Shown here: one piece after another, positions 1 through 5,947 of the stretch
Position numbering within the stretch: the stretch's first letter is position 1
Layout of the letters: each line of letters starts with the position of its first letter
NCBI GenBank assembly: GCA_009785705.1
Contig: WQVS01000076.1
Span: 1-7,412, forward strand
Direction of reading: 5' to 3'
Source: Coriobacteriia bacterium
GTDB taxonomy: Bacteria; Actinomycetota; Coriobacteriia; WRKU01; WQUG01
DNA length: 7,412 nt
Translations under genes and position numbers: made by a program
The notes under the pieces: model-generated
Told to the model about the DNA's origin: nothing
Databases searched by the model: none
What the model saw: the letters and a program-made list of their open reading frames with translations, nothing else

Positions 1-88
1 TCAGAGGCTTGATTTCAGAAAGCAACTGCCTCTTGCCGCCCGCCCACTTAACCACAGGCTGAAGGGTATTAAAATCTCTTCTTGTCAT
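1..88 (-). CDS. DNA adenine methyltransferase, Dam/DpnIIA type (5' part only)
   Basis: This is the first 29 codons of a gene that leaves the window on the left. The frame reads MTRRDFNTLQPVVKWAGGK and continues RQLLSEIKPL. The KWAGGKRQLL segment at residues 14-23 is the N-terminal AdoMet-binding motif of D12-class N6-adenine DNA methyltransferases (Dam, M.DpnII, M.EcoRV), which normally begin just like this. By family, the enzyme would methylate adenine in a short site, often GATC, but the specificity cannot be read from this fragment. The start ATG (86-88) has GGAAG seven bases upstream. It could be a solitary Dam or the methylase of a restriction system whose other genes lie outside. The family call is fairly sure; the intactness of the rest is unknown. 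Confidence 0.85.
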   Translation of the reverse strand, partial: MTRRDFNTLQPVVKWAGGKRQLLSEIKPL

Positions 89-95
89 TCATTCA

Positions 96-100
96 CTTCC
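96..100 (-). promoter_or_regulatory. ribosome binding site of the methyltransferase
   Basis: GGAAG on the minus strand lies seven bases before the ATG at 86-88. It supports that start over the out-of-frame ATG just upstream, which reads only MEVNE and then stops, overlapping the real start. Confidence 0.55.
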
Positions 101-113
101 ATAATGCAAATTT

Positions 114-127
114 AACCACTAACCACT
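114..127. repeat. two tandem copies of a 7-bp unit
   Basis: AACCACT occurs twice back to back in the 162-bp gap between the methyltransferase and the membrane protein gene. A TGATCA site lies nearby at 131-136. I see no clear -35/-10 pair and no terminator in this gap. The repeat may be chance or a regulator half-site pair. Confidence 0.5.
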
Positions 128-250
128 TCTTGATCATATATCTCTTGAGTCTATCAACTTCAGTTTCTAATAGCAAACGCTAGTTCGATAATTTGTACTG
201 CTCATTACTCTTTCTGGATTTCAATAATAGTGTACAGGCACTTGGGTTTC

Positions 251-1276
251 TTACTCCTCAATCAGAAAGATTAGCTGCGAGACTATTTCGTCAATCCTTT
301 CACGGTGCTCTGCTGGACTTATGAACTGATATAGAAAGTTTTGATGATAGATCGAGACAAGATACATATCGTACCACCAGTATTCGATTGCCCAGTAGTG
401 CACATAGGATCCGTCTTGGACAATTTCATATTCGGTTGGCTCTCTAATTAGCAACCTTTCAAGAAAGTCTGCCTTCCCCGATTCGTCATGCTTTTCATAT
501 AAGGTCGCGGTAATCTCCTGATCATGAAACACAATGCTTTGAACGTGTCCTGAATCATAATCGCCAAAATGACCAATTGCTAACACTGCTTCACGAAAAT
601 CCCGAACAGGATCTTCTGGTAATTCCGTCATTGTCAGATACTGCAAATCTTCAATCAAAGGTACAATATGCCGCTCATGATCTTCAGTGTTGACAAAGGC
701 CTCAAAAATGTAGTTGCCGAACAAAATGACCGTTCCGTACATCTGATTCCCAGCATCAAAAAAATTATAGCTAAATCCTTCACTAGCATTTCCTGCAATT
801 TCTTCGCGATTACCTATAAGTAGATGCATCTGGATTTGCTCATATTCCCGATTGGCCGCAGATGCGGTTCCAAATTCTGTCAGGCTAACGTTCTGCCCGT
901 CACGCACACCTGTAAAATCCACAAATGAAGAAGTTCTGCGTGTTCCATCTGGCCCCCACGGTCCTGAAGGCAGAATATTGTTCTGATCCATCACGTCTGC
1001 AAATGCATCTGAGATAGCCTCCCATGTGGGAGATGTCGGGGATTCAATAGTTCGACCTATATCGGGCGAAGGTTCTTCTTGGGCTTCTGTTGCCGTGAAG
1101 AGTCTCGCGGGAACCCCTCCAGAAAACGCTTCCACTGTCACAAGTGCAATCACGCTTGAACAAAACAGCAAGACAGCAAGCACTCCCACAACAATGAGTG
1201 CTGTTGCCCATGCGGGAAACTTCTTTTTCTCTTCCAGGTAAGGGGGTTGATGTTGAGGTTGCTGCATAGTGTGCAT
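251..1276 (-). CDS. membrane-anchored protein with a duplicated extracytoplasmic domain, function unknown
   Basis: I do not recognise this 341-residue protein. A short Gln/Pro-rich cytoplasmic N-terminus (residues 4-13) with a KKK cluster (17-19) precedes one hydrophobic segment at about 22-50, which fits a signal anchor with the rest outside the cell. A Glu/Ser/Pro/Thr-rich stalk (65-85) leads to two domains that look homologous. Residues about 179-214 align with about 303-338 at an offset of 124, sharing a hydrophobic pattern, an aromatic-rich strand, a conserved His (200/324) and matched helices ending YL/FL. The gene has its own promoter just behind tRNA-Ser(GCT). The start is uncertain: AGGA lies only two bases before the first ATG and eleven before a second ATG at 1265-1267, three codons in. 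No lipobox is visible. The reading frame is clean and uses ordinary codons, so it is very probably real. Confidence 0.85.
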   Translation of the reverse strand: MHTMQQPQHQPPYLEEKKKFPAWATALIVVGVLAVLLFCSSVIALVTVEAFSGGVPARLFTATEAQEEPSPDIGRTIESPTSPTWEAISDAFADVMDQNNILPSGPWGPDGTRRTSSFVDFTGVRDGQNVSLTEFGTASAANREYEQIQMHLLIGNREEIAGNASEGFSYNFFDAGNQMYGTVILFGNYIFEAFVNTEDHERHIVPLIEDLQYLTMTELPEDPVRDFREAVLAIGHFGDYDSGHVQSIVFHDQEITATLYEKHDESGKADFLERLLIREPTEYEIVQDGSYVHYWAIEYWWYDMYLVSIYHQNFLYQFISPAEHRERIDEIVSQLIFLIEE

Positions 1277-1303
1277 GTTCCTAAGCTTGGACTTTTACTG
1301 GGC

Positions 1304-1318
1304 GTTGACAGTGACAAC
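1304..1318. promoter_or_regulatory. imperfect palindrome over the predicted transcription start
   Basis: GTTGACAGTGACAAC has matching 4-bp ends (GTTG/CAAC) and a partly symmetrical centre. It falls just downstream of the -10 of the membrane protein promoter, centred near the predicted start, a usual operator position. No regulator is implied, and chance is possible. Confidence 0.25.
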
Positions 1319-1346
1319 TTATGCAGCTGTGTTTCAATCTTGTCAA
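1318..1346 (-). promoter_or_regulatory. promoter of the membrane protein gene
   Basis: On the minus strand a perfect -35 TTGACA (1341-1346) is followed after 17 bases by CATAAG (1318-1323), a 4/6 match to TATAAT. Transcription would begin near 1311, giving a leader of about 35 nt. It begins only four bases past the CCA end of tRNA-Ser(GCT), so read-through from the tRNA may add to expression. Confidence 0.6.
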
Positions 1347-1350
1347 ATGA

Positions 1351-1443
1351 TGGCGGAGAACGAGGGATTTGAACCCTCGATACGGCTCTAAACCGTATAC
1401 GCGCTTAGCAGGCGCGCGCCTTCAACCACTCGGCCAGTTCTCC
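1351..1443 (-). tRNA. tRNA-Ser (anticodon GCT)
   Basis: Read on the minus strand, the acceptor stem is GGAGAAC paired with GTTCTCC, followed by discriminator G and an encoded CCA. The anticodon loop is CTGCTAA, giving GCT for AGC/AGU codons. A long variable arm, typical of class II tRNAs, and a T arm with TTCAAAT are present. The length is 93 nt with CCA. Upstream, TG-A-TATGCT at 1467-1475 could be an extended -10, but there is no clear -35. It is divergent from tadA. Confidence 0.97.
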
Positions 1444-1493
1444 GCATACTAAATTGATGCTTAGTGAGCATATCACAATTTGCCCCAAAATGG

Positions 1494-1499
1494 TATTTT
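1494..1499 (+). promoter_or_regulatory. candidate -10 element of tadA
   Basis: TATTTT ends six bases before the ATG at 1506, so transcription would start at or next to the A of the start codon. No Shine-Dalgarno precedes that ATG. There is no convincing -35, which keeps this tentative. Confidence 0.35.
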
Positions 1500-1505
1500 A
1501 GCTAC

Positions 1506-2018
1506 ATGGAAACGCACTCCCTCATAAAGGAAAACACACTCACTGCACAGTATGATACCCCTGATGATGAGTATTACATGCACTTAGCCCTAGAAGAAGC
1601 CGATTACGCTGCCGAATTGGGAGAGGTGCCCATAGGTGCCGTAGTCGTAAGTGCAGATGGCGTTGTTGTTCGTGCGCATAACCGTAGAGAGGTCGACCAT
1701 GACCCCTCAGCACATGCAGAGTTCATTGCTTTGCGTGAGGCTGCACAACAGTTAGGTCGCTGGCGTCTTTCGGACTGCACGGTTTATGTAACCTTAGAGC
1801 CCTGTCCTATGTGTGCAGGCTTGATGCAGCAGGCACGCATTAAGCGCTGTGTTTTTGCTGCTGCAGACCCGAAGTCTGGGGCATTGGGGACACTCTACCG
1901 CTTGCATGATGACAGTCGACTTAATCACAGCTTTCAGGTTACTTCTGGGGTTTTGGCAGATGAATCCAGTAAACTTTTGCAGGACTTCTTTTCGCGCTTA
2001 AGGAAGAATCGCTCATGA
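1506..2018 (+). CDS. tadA: tRNA(adenosine34) deaminase TadA
   Basis: This zinc enzyme converts adenosine to inosine at the wobble position of tRNA-Arg(ACG) in the cytoplasm, letting it read CGU, CGC and CGA. The cytidine/deoxycytidylate deaminase fold is clear. From this start, HAE (His70, Glu72) gives a zinc ligand and the proton-shuttling Glu, and PCPMCAG (Cys100, Cys103) gives the other two ligands. GEVPIGAVVV and the DDEYYM start of helix 1 are also typical. The length of 170 residues is near the family norm. A GTG at 1464 would add 14 residues without family resemblance or a ribosome site, so the ATG at 1506 is preferred, supported by a -10-like element six bases ahead. The stop overlaps the start of the kinase gene by four bases, so the two are probably translated together. 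Confidence 0.95.
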   Translation: METHSLIKENTLTAQYDTPDDEYYMHLALEEADYAAELGEVPIGAVVVSADGVVVRAHNRREVDHDPSAHAEFIALREAAQQLGRWRLSDCTVYVTLEPCPMCAGLMQQARIKRCVFAAADPKSGALGTLYRLHDDSRLNHSFQVTSGVLADESSKLLQDFFSRLRKNRS

Positions 2019-3517
2019 ACAAGCAGCCTCTGGACAAGCAGGTAGGGCAGTCCACTAATACCGCCAAGGATTCTGCAGTGCATACATCGACTCAAGCAGA
2101 TGTTGACAGGATTCTTGAAGAGAGTCAATTGCCTCACATTAGACGAGGTCCAGATGGCAGACATATCATAGGTAAAAACTATCAAGAAAAGTCAGAGTCT
2201 CAAGAGGATACGGAGCTTCGTAAGCGCCTTAAGGGTACTTTGCGTATGGATGCTCTCGACTTTCTCACAATTGTTAGTATTCCGACAGTGATAACGGTAA
2301 CGATAGTCGCACTCATTTTGAATTGGCCGCAATGGGTGCTGGCACTTTGTGTTTTTCTTCTTGCTCCCATTGCCTTTGCGCTTGCGATAAGTCATGCGAA
2401 AAAGCGCCCCGATCAATTGCGGGCACAAGAATCGGATCGTATCACGCGCACTGCCAACGAGGCACTTCCTTATATGGGTGAGGGCTTGACTCCTGACAAC
2501 GCTCAGACTGTGTGCGAGATTGTGCTGTCCTCAAGCTCTAGTGCCGTTGCAGTTGCTATGACAGATGAAGAGTATGTGTTGGCATTTGCTGGACGCGGGG
2601 CTGACCACCATACCCCAGGTAGACCTATTGCTACTGAAGCTACACATACGGCGCTTTCGCGCAATGAGACAGTAGTTCTGTCTTCAAAGGTTGCCATAGG
2701 CTGCAAGGACCCACGCTGCCCCTTGCGTGCCGCCATTGTGGTTCCCCTAGAGGTGGGTTCACGTGTGGTTGGAACACTGAAGTACTACTATATCCGCGAA
2801 GGGGCACTGACTGAGACAGAACTAGCTTCAGCAGAAGGTCTGGCGCGCCTACTTTCAACACAGCTGATTATCCACGAGCTAGAGCAACAAGCCACTCTTG
2901 CGACTGAACTAGAACTAAAAGCACTGCAGGCGCAGATTAATCCACACTTCCTTTTTAACACCATTAATACCATTAGTGCTTACATTCGTACTGATGCTGA
3001 AAAGGCACGACACTTGCTGCGCCAATTCGCTGGCTTTTATCGCCGTACACTTGAACACGGTGATCATCCTATTACTTTAGGCTTAGAGCTAGAATTCCTT
3101 AAGCAGTACTTTGAACTGGAGAAGGCGCGATTTGGAGACCAGGTTAATCTGGGTCTCGACATTGATGTGGCGGCACTGGATTTGCCGATGCCTTCTTTTA
3201 TGCTGCAGCCGCTGGTTGAGAACTCGATTGAGCATGGTATGCGAGATGACGGAAGCCCCCTAAGAGTTGAGGTGCTAGTAGAGTACATTCAGGGCAGCGA
3301 TACTTGGCTTGTAACAGTGAGCGATGACGGTGTGGGCATTGACGAAGATTCGCTGGCTGCGATATTTGAAAAGAGCTCAAGCGCTGGCTTGGGTGTTGCG
3401 CTGCGCAATGTGTCTGATAGACTTCGTGGGTTCTATGGACTTGATAGTGAACTTGTAATTGAGAGCACTAAGGGTGTCGGCACAGAAATCAGCTTTCTTA
3501 TTCGAGACCCTGAATAG
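2015..3517 (+). CDS. LytS/YehU-type sensor histidine kinase
   Basis: This 500-residue kinase has a hydrophilic N-terminal tail of about 80 residues, two membrane segments (about 82-102 and 105-125), a GAF-like domain (about 145-285, with CKDPRCPLRAAIVVPL), and a short linker helix. The phosphoacceptor region follows: LQAQINPHFLFNTINTI with His311, as in PF06580. The ATP-binding domain has an N box VENSIEHG (401-408), DDGVGID (437-443) and a glycine box near 458-462. The GAF and kinase arrangement matches LytS, YehU/BtsS and YpdA, but the usual five-helix LytS sensor is missing, leaving only a hairpin in the membrane. No LytTR response regulator adjoins it, so its partner is elsewhere or lost. 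The start has AAGGA ten bases upstream and overlaps the tadA stop (ATGA). The signal is unknown; sensing through the GAF domain is an inference. Confidence 0.92.
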   Translation: MNKQPLDKQVGQSTNTAKDSAVHTSTQADVDRILEESQLPHIRRGPDGRHIIGKNYQEKSESQEDTELRKRLKGTLRMDALDFLTIVSIPTVITVTIVALILNWPQWVLALCVFLLAPIAFALAISHAKKRPDQLRAQESDRITRTANEALPYMGEGLTPDNAQTVCEIVLSSSSSAVAVAMTDEEYVLAFAGRGADHHTPGRPIATEATHTALSRNETVVLSSKVAIGCKDPRCPLRAAIVVPLEVGSRVVGTLKYYYIREGALTETELASAEGLARLLSTQLIIHELEQQATLATELELKALQAQINPHFLFNTINTISAYIRTDAEKARHLLRQFAGFYRRTLEHGDHPITLGLELEFLKQYFELEKARFGDQVNLGLDIDVAALDLPMPSFMLQPLVENSIEHGMRDDGSPLRVEVLVEYIQGSDTWLVTVSDDGVGIDEDSLAAIFEKSSSAGLGVALRNVSDRLRGFYGLDSELVIESTKGVGTEISFLIRDPE

Positions 3518-3526
3518 AGGGATGGT

Positions 3527-4909
3527 CTAGTCCTGAGTGATGCGGTGATGCAGGCGTTGGGCGATCGTGCAATTGGGAACAGTGCTCGCCGTCGTTAAAG
3601 TCAGCACATTCCCAACAGTGATACAGGTGAAATGGTAGGGGATGTTGTTCATGCGCCCTATGACAAACTCCATCATTTGAATACGATCCTCTATCTTAGG
3701 GGGAAGCTTTACCAGTCCCAGATTTGAGAACATGGTGCTGCATTTTCGACTTTCAATACGCTGCAGCAGTCTTGTAAAGAGGGTCTGCAATCCTTTTGGG
3801 AGTATGCTCAGCAACTTCATTCCTCTGTATATCCAGGTCACCTCTTCTAGGATGAAGTCTTTATCGACTGCTGTGAATTGGTCGCGGATTGACTGAAGCA
3901 CCTCATCCCCACCCTCTGGCATTACAACTCTTTTATCTATAACAAAATTAAGTAGAGTTTTGCTGGGTAGAAAATTGCGTGCATCAACTGGAATTGTCGC
4001 CACGATGGGCAGTTCATCGACTTGCTTTTCTTTTGCGTGCTGCTCTTTGCGTTCTTCAGCCATTGCGAGGAATATCTGGGTAAGCAGATATTCGTTAATG
4101 CTTGCCCCGTGTTCTTTTGCGACAGACTTAAGTGAAGCAAGGTCGATTACCTGTGTAAATGTTTGCAGAGGGGTAGGAGCAAGACCTGTCTTCATCTGCT
4201 GTGGCTGCACTGGCAGACGGTAGGCAGTCTTTATGGAGGAAGCATCTGGCGTGGCATTATTGTTTACCCCAGCTTCTGGCTTACCTGCTTCGGTATTCAT
4301 CCCAGTTTCTGCTTTATCCTTGCTCTTGGCCACCTTTTCCTGTTCGCCACTCTTTGCTTTCGGGGTAGAGGCATTTTTGCCATGCCGAGCGAGAGCATTC
4401 TCAGATTCTTCGGGGTCTGCGGGCTCACCGCAGACAATATCGGTAGGATTAGCCTTGTCCGTGTGCACATCAAGCAATTCGAAGTAGCGTGTTGTAAGGC
4501 ACTTAAGAATCTGAGTAAGTCCACGACCGTCACAGACGCTATGCATTACCTCTAGAGTGAAGAAGTTTTCTCCATAGAGTACGCGTAGTTGATGTTCACC
4601 ATAATCTGAGTAGTAATCGCATGCTATGGGATTATTCTCTGCAGGTTCGATCTGTGGGGGAGTAGACATTTCCTCATGATAGACTCCAAAGAAGTTATGC
4701 TTAAGGGACACATTGGCAGTAGGAATGCGCTTCATGGTGTCGTTCACTGCTTGCTGCAGGATGTCAGATTTTAGGGCTTCCTTTAGATAAACAGTAATGC
4801 TGTAGGTGTCAGGATAGTCCTTGCTGCGAGAGAGCGCATGATAAGTTCCTGCCGAATCAATCTTGAATCGGTGTCTGTTCATTTTGTCAGCCTTAGGCGC
4901 ATGTACCAT
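3527..4909 (-). CDS. alcohol acetyltransferase / condensation-domain-like protein
   Basis: This 460-residue protein is probably a cytoplasmic acyltransferase of the chloramphenicol-acetyltransferase-like superfamily, closest to PF07247 and NRPS condensation domains. The N lobe carries HSVCDGRG (His123, Asp127, Gly128), the HxxxDG catalytic motif. The C lobe carries PVDARNFLPSKTLLNF (308-322) and a SNLG strand (395-398), both typical of this group. Between the lobes, residues about 150-228 form a low-complexity linker rich in Lys, Glu, Ala, Asn and Pro, longer than usual. The substrate cannot be told, and no peptide synthetase is nearby. There are two possible starts: ATG at 4909, six bases after a TATACT, or ATG at 4882, with AAGG eight bases upstream. 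The second fits the family N-terminus (FKIDSAGTYHAL) as well. Its stop lies nine bases from that of the kinase gene, with no clear terminator between. Confidence 0.8.
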   Translation of the reverse strand: MVHAPKADKMNRHRFKIDSAGTYHALSRSKDYPDTYSITVYLKEALKSDILQQAVNDTMKRIPTANVSLKHNFFGVYHEEMSTPPQIEPAENNPIACDYYSDYGEHQLRVLYGENFFTLEVMHSVCDGRGLTQILKCLTTRYFELLDVHTDKANPTDIVCGEPADPEESENALARHGKNASTPKAKSGEQEKVAKSKDKAETGMNTEAGKPEAGVNNNATPDASSIKTAYRLPVQPQQMKTGLAPTPLQTFTQVIDLASLKSVAKEHGASINEYLLTQIFLAMAEERKEQHAKEKQVDELPIVATIPVDARNFLPSKTLLNFVIDKRVVMPEGGDEVLQSIRDQFTAVDKDFILEEVTWIYRGMKLLSILPKGLQTLFTRLLQRIESRKCSTMFSNLGLVKLPPKIEDRIQMMEFVIGRMNNIPYHFTCITVGNVLTLTTASTVPNCTIAQRLHHRITQD

Positions 4910-4915
4910 TTTCTC

Positions 4916-4943
4916 AGTATAGCACCTGTGTTACAGTGGACAA
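4916..4943 (-). promoter_or_regulatory. promoter of the acetyltransferase-like gene
   Basis: On the minus strand, -35 TTGTCC (4938-4943) and -10 TATACT (4916-4921) are separated by 16 bases. Transcription would start at about 4909, the A of the first ATG, so the message is leaderless or has a 27-nt leader to the ATG at 4882. The spacer holds an inverted repeat CTGT-AAC-ACAG at 4926-4936. Confidence 0.5.
4926..4936. promoter_or_regulatory. small inverted repeat in a promoter spacer, possible operator
   Basis: CTGT and ACAG are separated by three bases, all inside the 16-bp spacer of the acetyltransferase-like gene promoter. The position suits a repressor, but the arms are only 4 bp and chance is quite possible. 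Confidence 0.25.
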
Positions 4944-4980
4944 TTGATGCGGCAGTATAAGACCCATCTTAGTTAGGCTG

Positions 4981-4989
4981 TGCTAGACT
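4981..4989 (+). promoter_or_regulatory. extended -10 promoter of tRNA-Ser(GGA)
   Basis: TGCTAGACT fits the extended -10 pattern TGn followed by TAGACT (4/6 to TATAAT). The start would be near 4996, eleven bases before the tRNA, a usual leader length. No good -35 is present at 16-18 bases. Confidence 0.35.
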
Positions 4990-5006
4990 GTATTCGCACA
5001 TTTCGC

Positions 5007-5100
5007 GGAGGATTGCCCGAGTTGGCTGAAGGGGCACGATTGGAAATCGTGTGTGCCGTTTGAAGCGGTACCTAGGGTTCGAATCCCTAATCCTCCGCCA
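5007..5100 (+). tRNA. tRNA-Ser (anticodon GGA)
   Basis: The acceptor stem is GGAGGAT paired with ATCCTCC, followed by discriminator G and an encoded CCA. The anticodon stem CGAT/ATCG holds TTGGAAA, giving GGA for UCC/UCU codons. The long variable arm (GTGCCG...CGGTAC) is typical of serine tRNAs, and the T loop is TTCGAAT. The length is 94 nt. It is followed by a hairpin and a degenerate copy of its own 3' end. Confidence 0.97.
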
Positions 5101-5102
5101 GA
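5091..5102 (+). repeat. 12-bp direct repeat, copy 1 (tRNA 3' end)
   Basis: TCCTCCGCCAGA covers the last ten bases of tRNA-Ser(GGA) and two bases beyond. An exact second copy lies at 5203-5214. A repeat of a tRNA 3' end is the usual form of an integrase attachment site, though no integrase is in the window. Confidence 0.6.
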
Positions 5103-5141
5103 AATCTCGCGGACACCTGCTAAGGTGTTTGAGGGATTTCT
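5100..5141 (+). other. hairpin directly behind tRNA-Ser(GGA)
   Basis: AGAAATC (5100-5106) pairs with GATTTCT (5135-5141), and ACACCT (5113-5118) pairs with AGGTGT (5123-5128) around a GCTA loop. Most bases in between also pair. No T tract follows, so it is a poor intrinsic terminator. It could guide 3' processing of the tRNA precursor or slow transcription. Confidence 0.55.
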
Positions 5142-5154
5142 GTTGTAGGCTAGA

Positions 5155-5212
5155 GGGATTCGGATAGAGTGCATTGCGTAGCAATGCGTGGGAATCCCCA
5201 TTTCCTCCGCCA
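5155..5212 (+). pseudogene. degenerate tRNA-Ser 3' portion
   Basis: The segment ends TTCCTCCGCCA like the real tRNA-Ser upstream. Before that, GTGGG and CCCAT could form a T stem, but the loop is only AATC, as if TTC were deleted. A strong stem GCATTGC-GTA-GCAATGC (5171-5187) sits where the long variable arm belongs. I find no matching anticodon arm, D arm or 5' acceptor strand. An outer pairing GGGATTC (5155-5161) with GAATCCC (5192-5198) makes a different fold. The relic reading is an inference from this partial layout. Confidence 0.5.
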
Positions 5213-5214
5213 GA
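5203..5214 (+). repeat. 12-bp direct repeat, copy 2
   Basis: TCCTCCGCCAGA is an exact match to 5091-5102 at the tRNA-Ser(GGA) end. It ends the tRNA-like relic and lies immediately before the region with the unknown gene and broken methyltransferase. Confidence 0.6.
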
Positions 5215-5230
5215 TACTCAAGCACAGATC

Positions 5231-5947
5231 TCAAAATTGAAAATAGATGTTGCGCAGTTCTTCAAAGGGCTTTGGTCTGCGGTGTGAAAGTGCGCGCTCA
5301 ATTACGTCCTCCAATTGATATGAGGTGTTTATCGTGGGCTCATTTATTAAAATTGCCTCTATATAACGACTAAAGGGCATTTTGCGACCTTCATATTTTG
5401 GAGGAGGGTAGTTGATGTCTTCCTGCATAACGATATAGCTAATCATGTAACGAAGCTCATCAGCCGAATAGCTCCATTGACTATTGCCCAATACTCCAAA
5501 TTCTTTATTCAGTACATCATGCGCCCTGTCTGCTCGAGAAAGCAGAGTATCAGAAGGTGGACGAAAGGGCGTCTCATCAAGAAGAGTCACGAACCTTTCA
5601 CCAGATAATGGGGTTCTAAACAGATCACGCAAAAAAGCATACACAGTTCTAATCTTTTCAGGAAATTGCTCGGACTTACTATATAAGTCTACGATGATGT
5701 TTGCGTGTGATATAGCCTCGTTTCTTATATCAACTCGATAATCATAGGTCACCTTTTGTTGAGTAATTTTTGTTTTATATCCTGGAAGGCTAACTTGTAT
5801 ATCTACATCGCACTTATTGTCAACTGTCATACGCAAGGCATTAAATTGGCCTTTTCTTGCAAAATCAATAAATCCTAAAGAAAGAAATTCACCTTTGAGG
5901 ACATCTTCGAGCTCTTGATAGGTAGAGTGGTCTAGATTGACTGCCAT
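5231..5947 (-). CDS. unknown protein next to a broken DNA methyltransferase; possible restriction-linked protein
   Basis: I do not recognise this 238-residue soluble protein. It has no signal peptide and no membrane segment. It begins with a helical stretch (about 8-25), then a mixed strand region (about 33-75, rich in Val, Asp and Thr, ending YDYRVDIRNEA), and then ISHANIIVDLYSK (79-91) and a mainly helical remainder. No nuclease motif (PD-(D/E)xK, HNH, PLD) is evident. The start is firm: AGGAAGG lies seven bases ahead. It begins inside the last codons of the methyltransferase remnant, so the two were probably one operon with the methylase first. The base composition looks more AT-rich than tadA or the kinase gene, which with the nearby tRNA repeat suggests transfer. 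A restriction enzyme or an accessory to one is possible by context only. Confidence 0.75.
   Translation of the reverse strand: MAVNLDHSTYQELEDVLKGEFLSLGFIDFARKGQFNALRMTVDNKCDVDIQVSLPGYKTKITQQKVTYDYRVDIRNEAISHANIIVDLYSKSEQFPEKIRTVYAFLRDLFRTPLSGERFVTLLDETPFRPPSDTLLSRADRAHDVLNKEFGVLGNSQWSYSADELRYMISYIVMQEDINYPPPKYEGRKMPFSRYIEAILINEPTINTSYQLEDVIERALSHRRPKPFEELRNIYFQF

Noticed and set aside
1464..1505. GTG start giving tadA 14 extra residues
   Set aside because: It has no ribosome site, the added residues lack TadA resemblance, and a -10-like element falls inside the added part.
2192..3380. Minus-strand frames opposite the kinase gene
   Set aside because: They are overlapping, short and Ser/Arg-rich, and they lie opposite a gene with clear domains.
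3508..3521. CCCT-GAATAG-AGGG hairpin between the convergent genes as a terminator
   Set aside because: The stem is only 4 bp, there is no T tract on either side, and it overlaps the kinase stop codon.
3960..4555. Several plus-strand open frames over the acetyltransferase-like gene
   Set aside because: They are shadows of the low-complexity linker on the other strand, with no ribosome sites and no conserved motifs.
4969..5234. Two minus-strand frames with GGLGIRTLGTASNGTHDF
   Set aside because: This is the well-known false peptide made by translating antisense to a serine tRNA gene.
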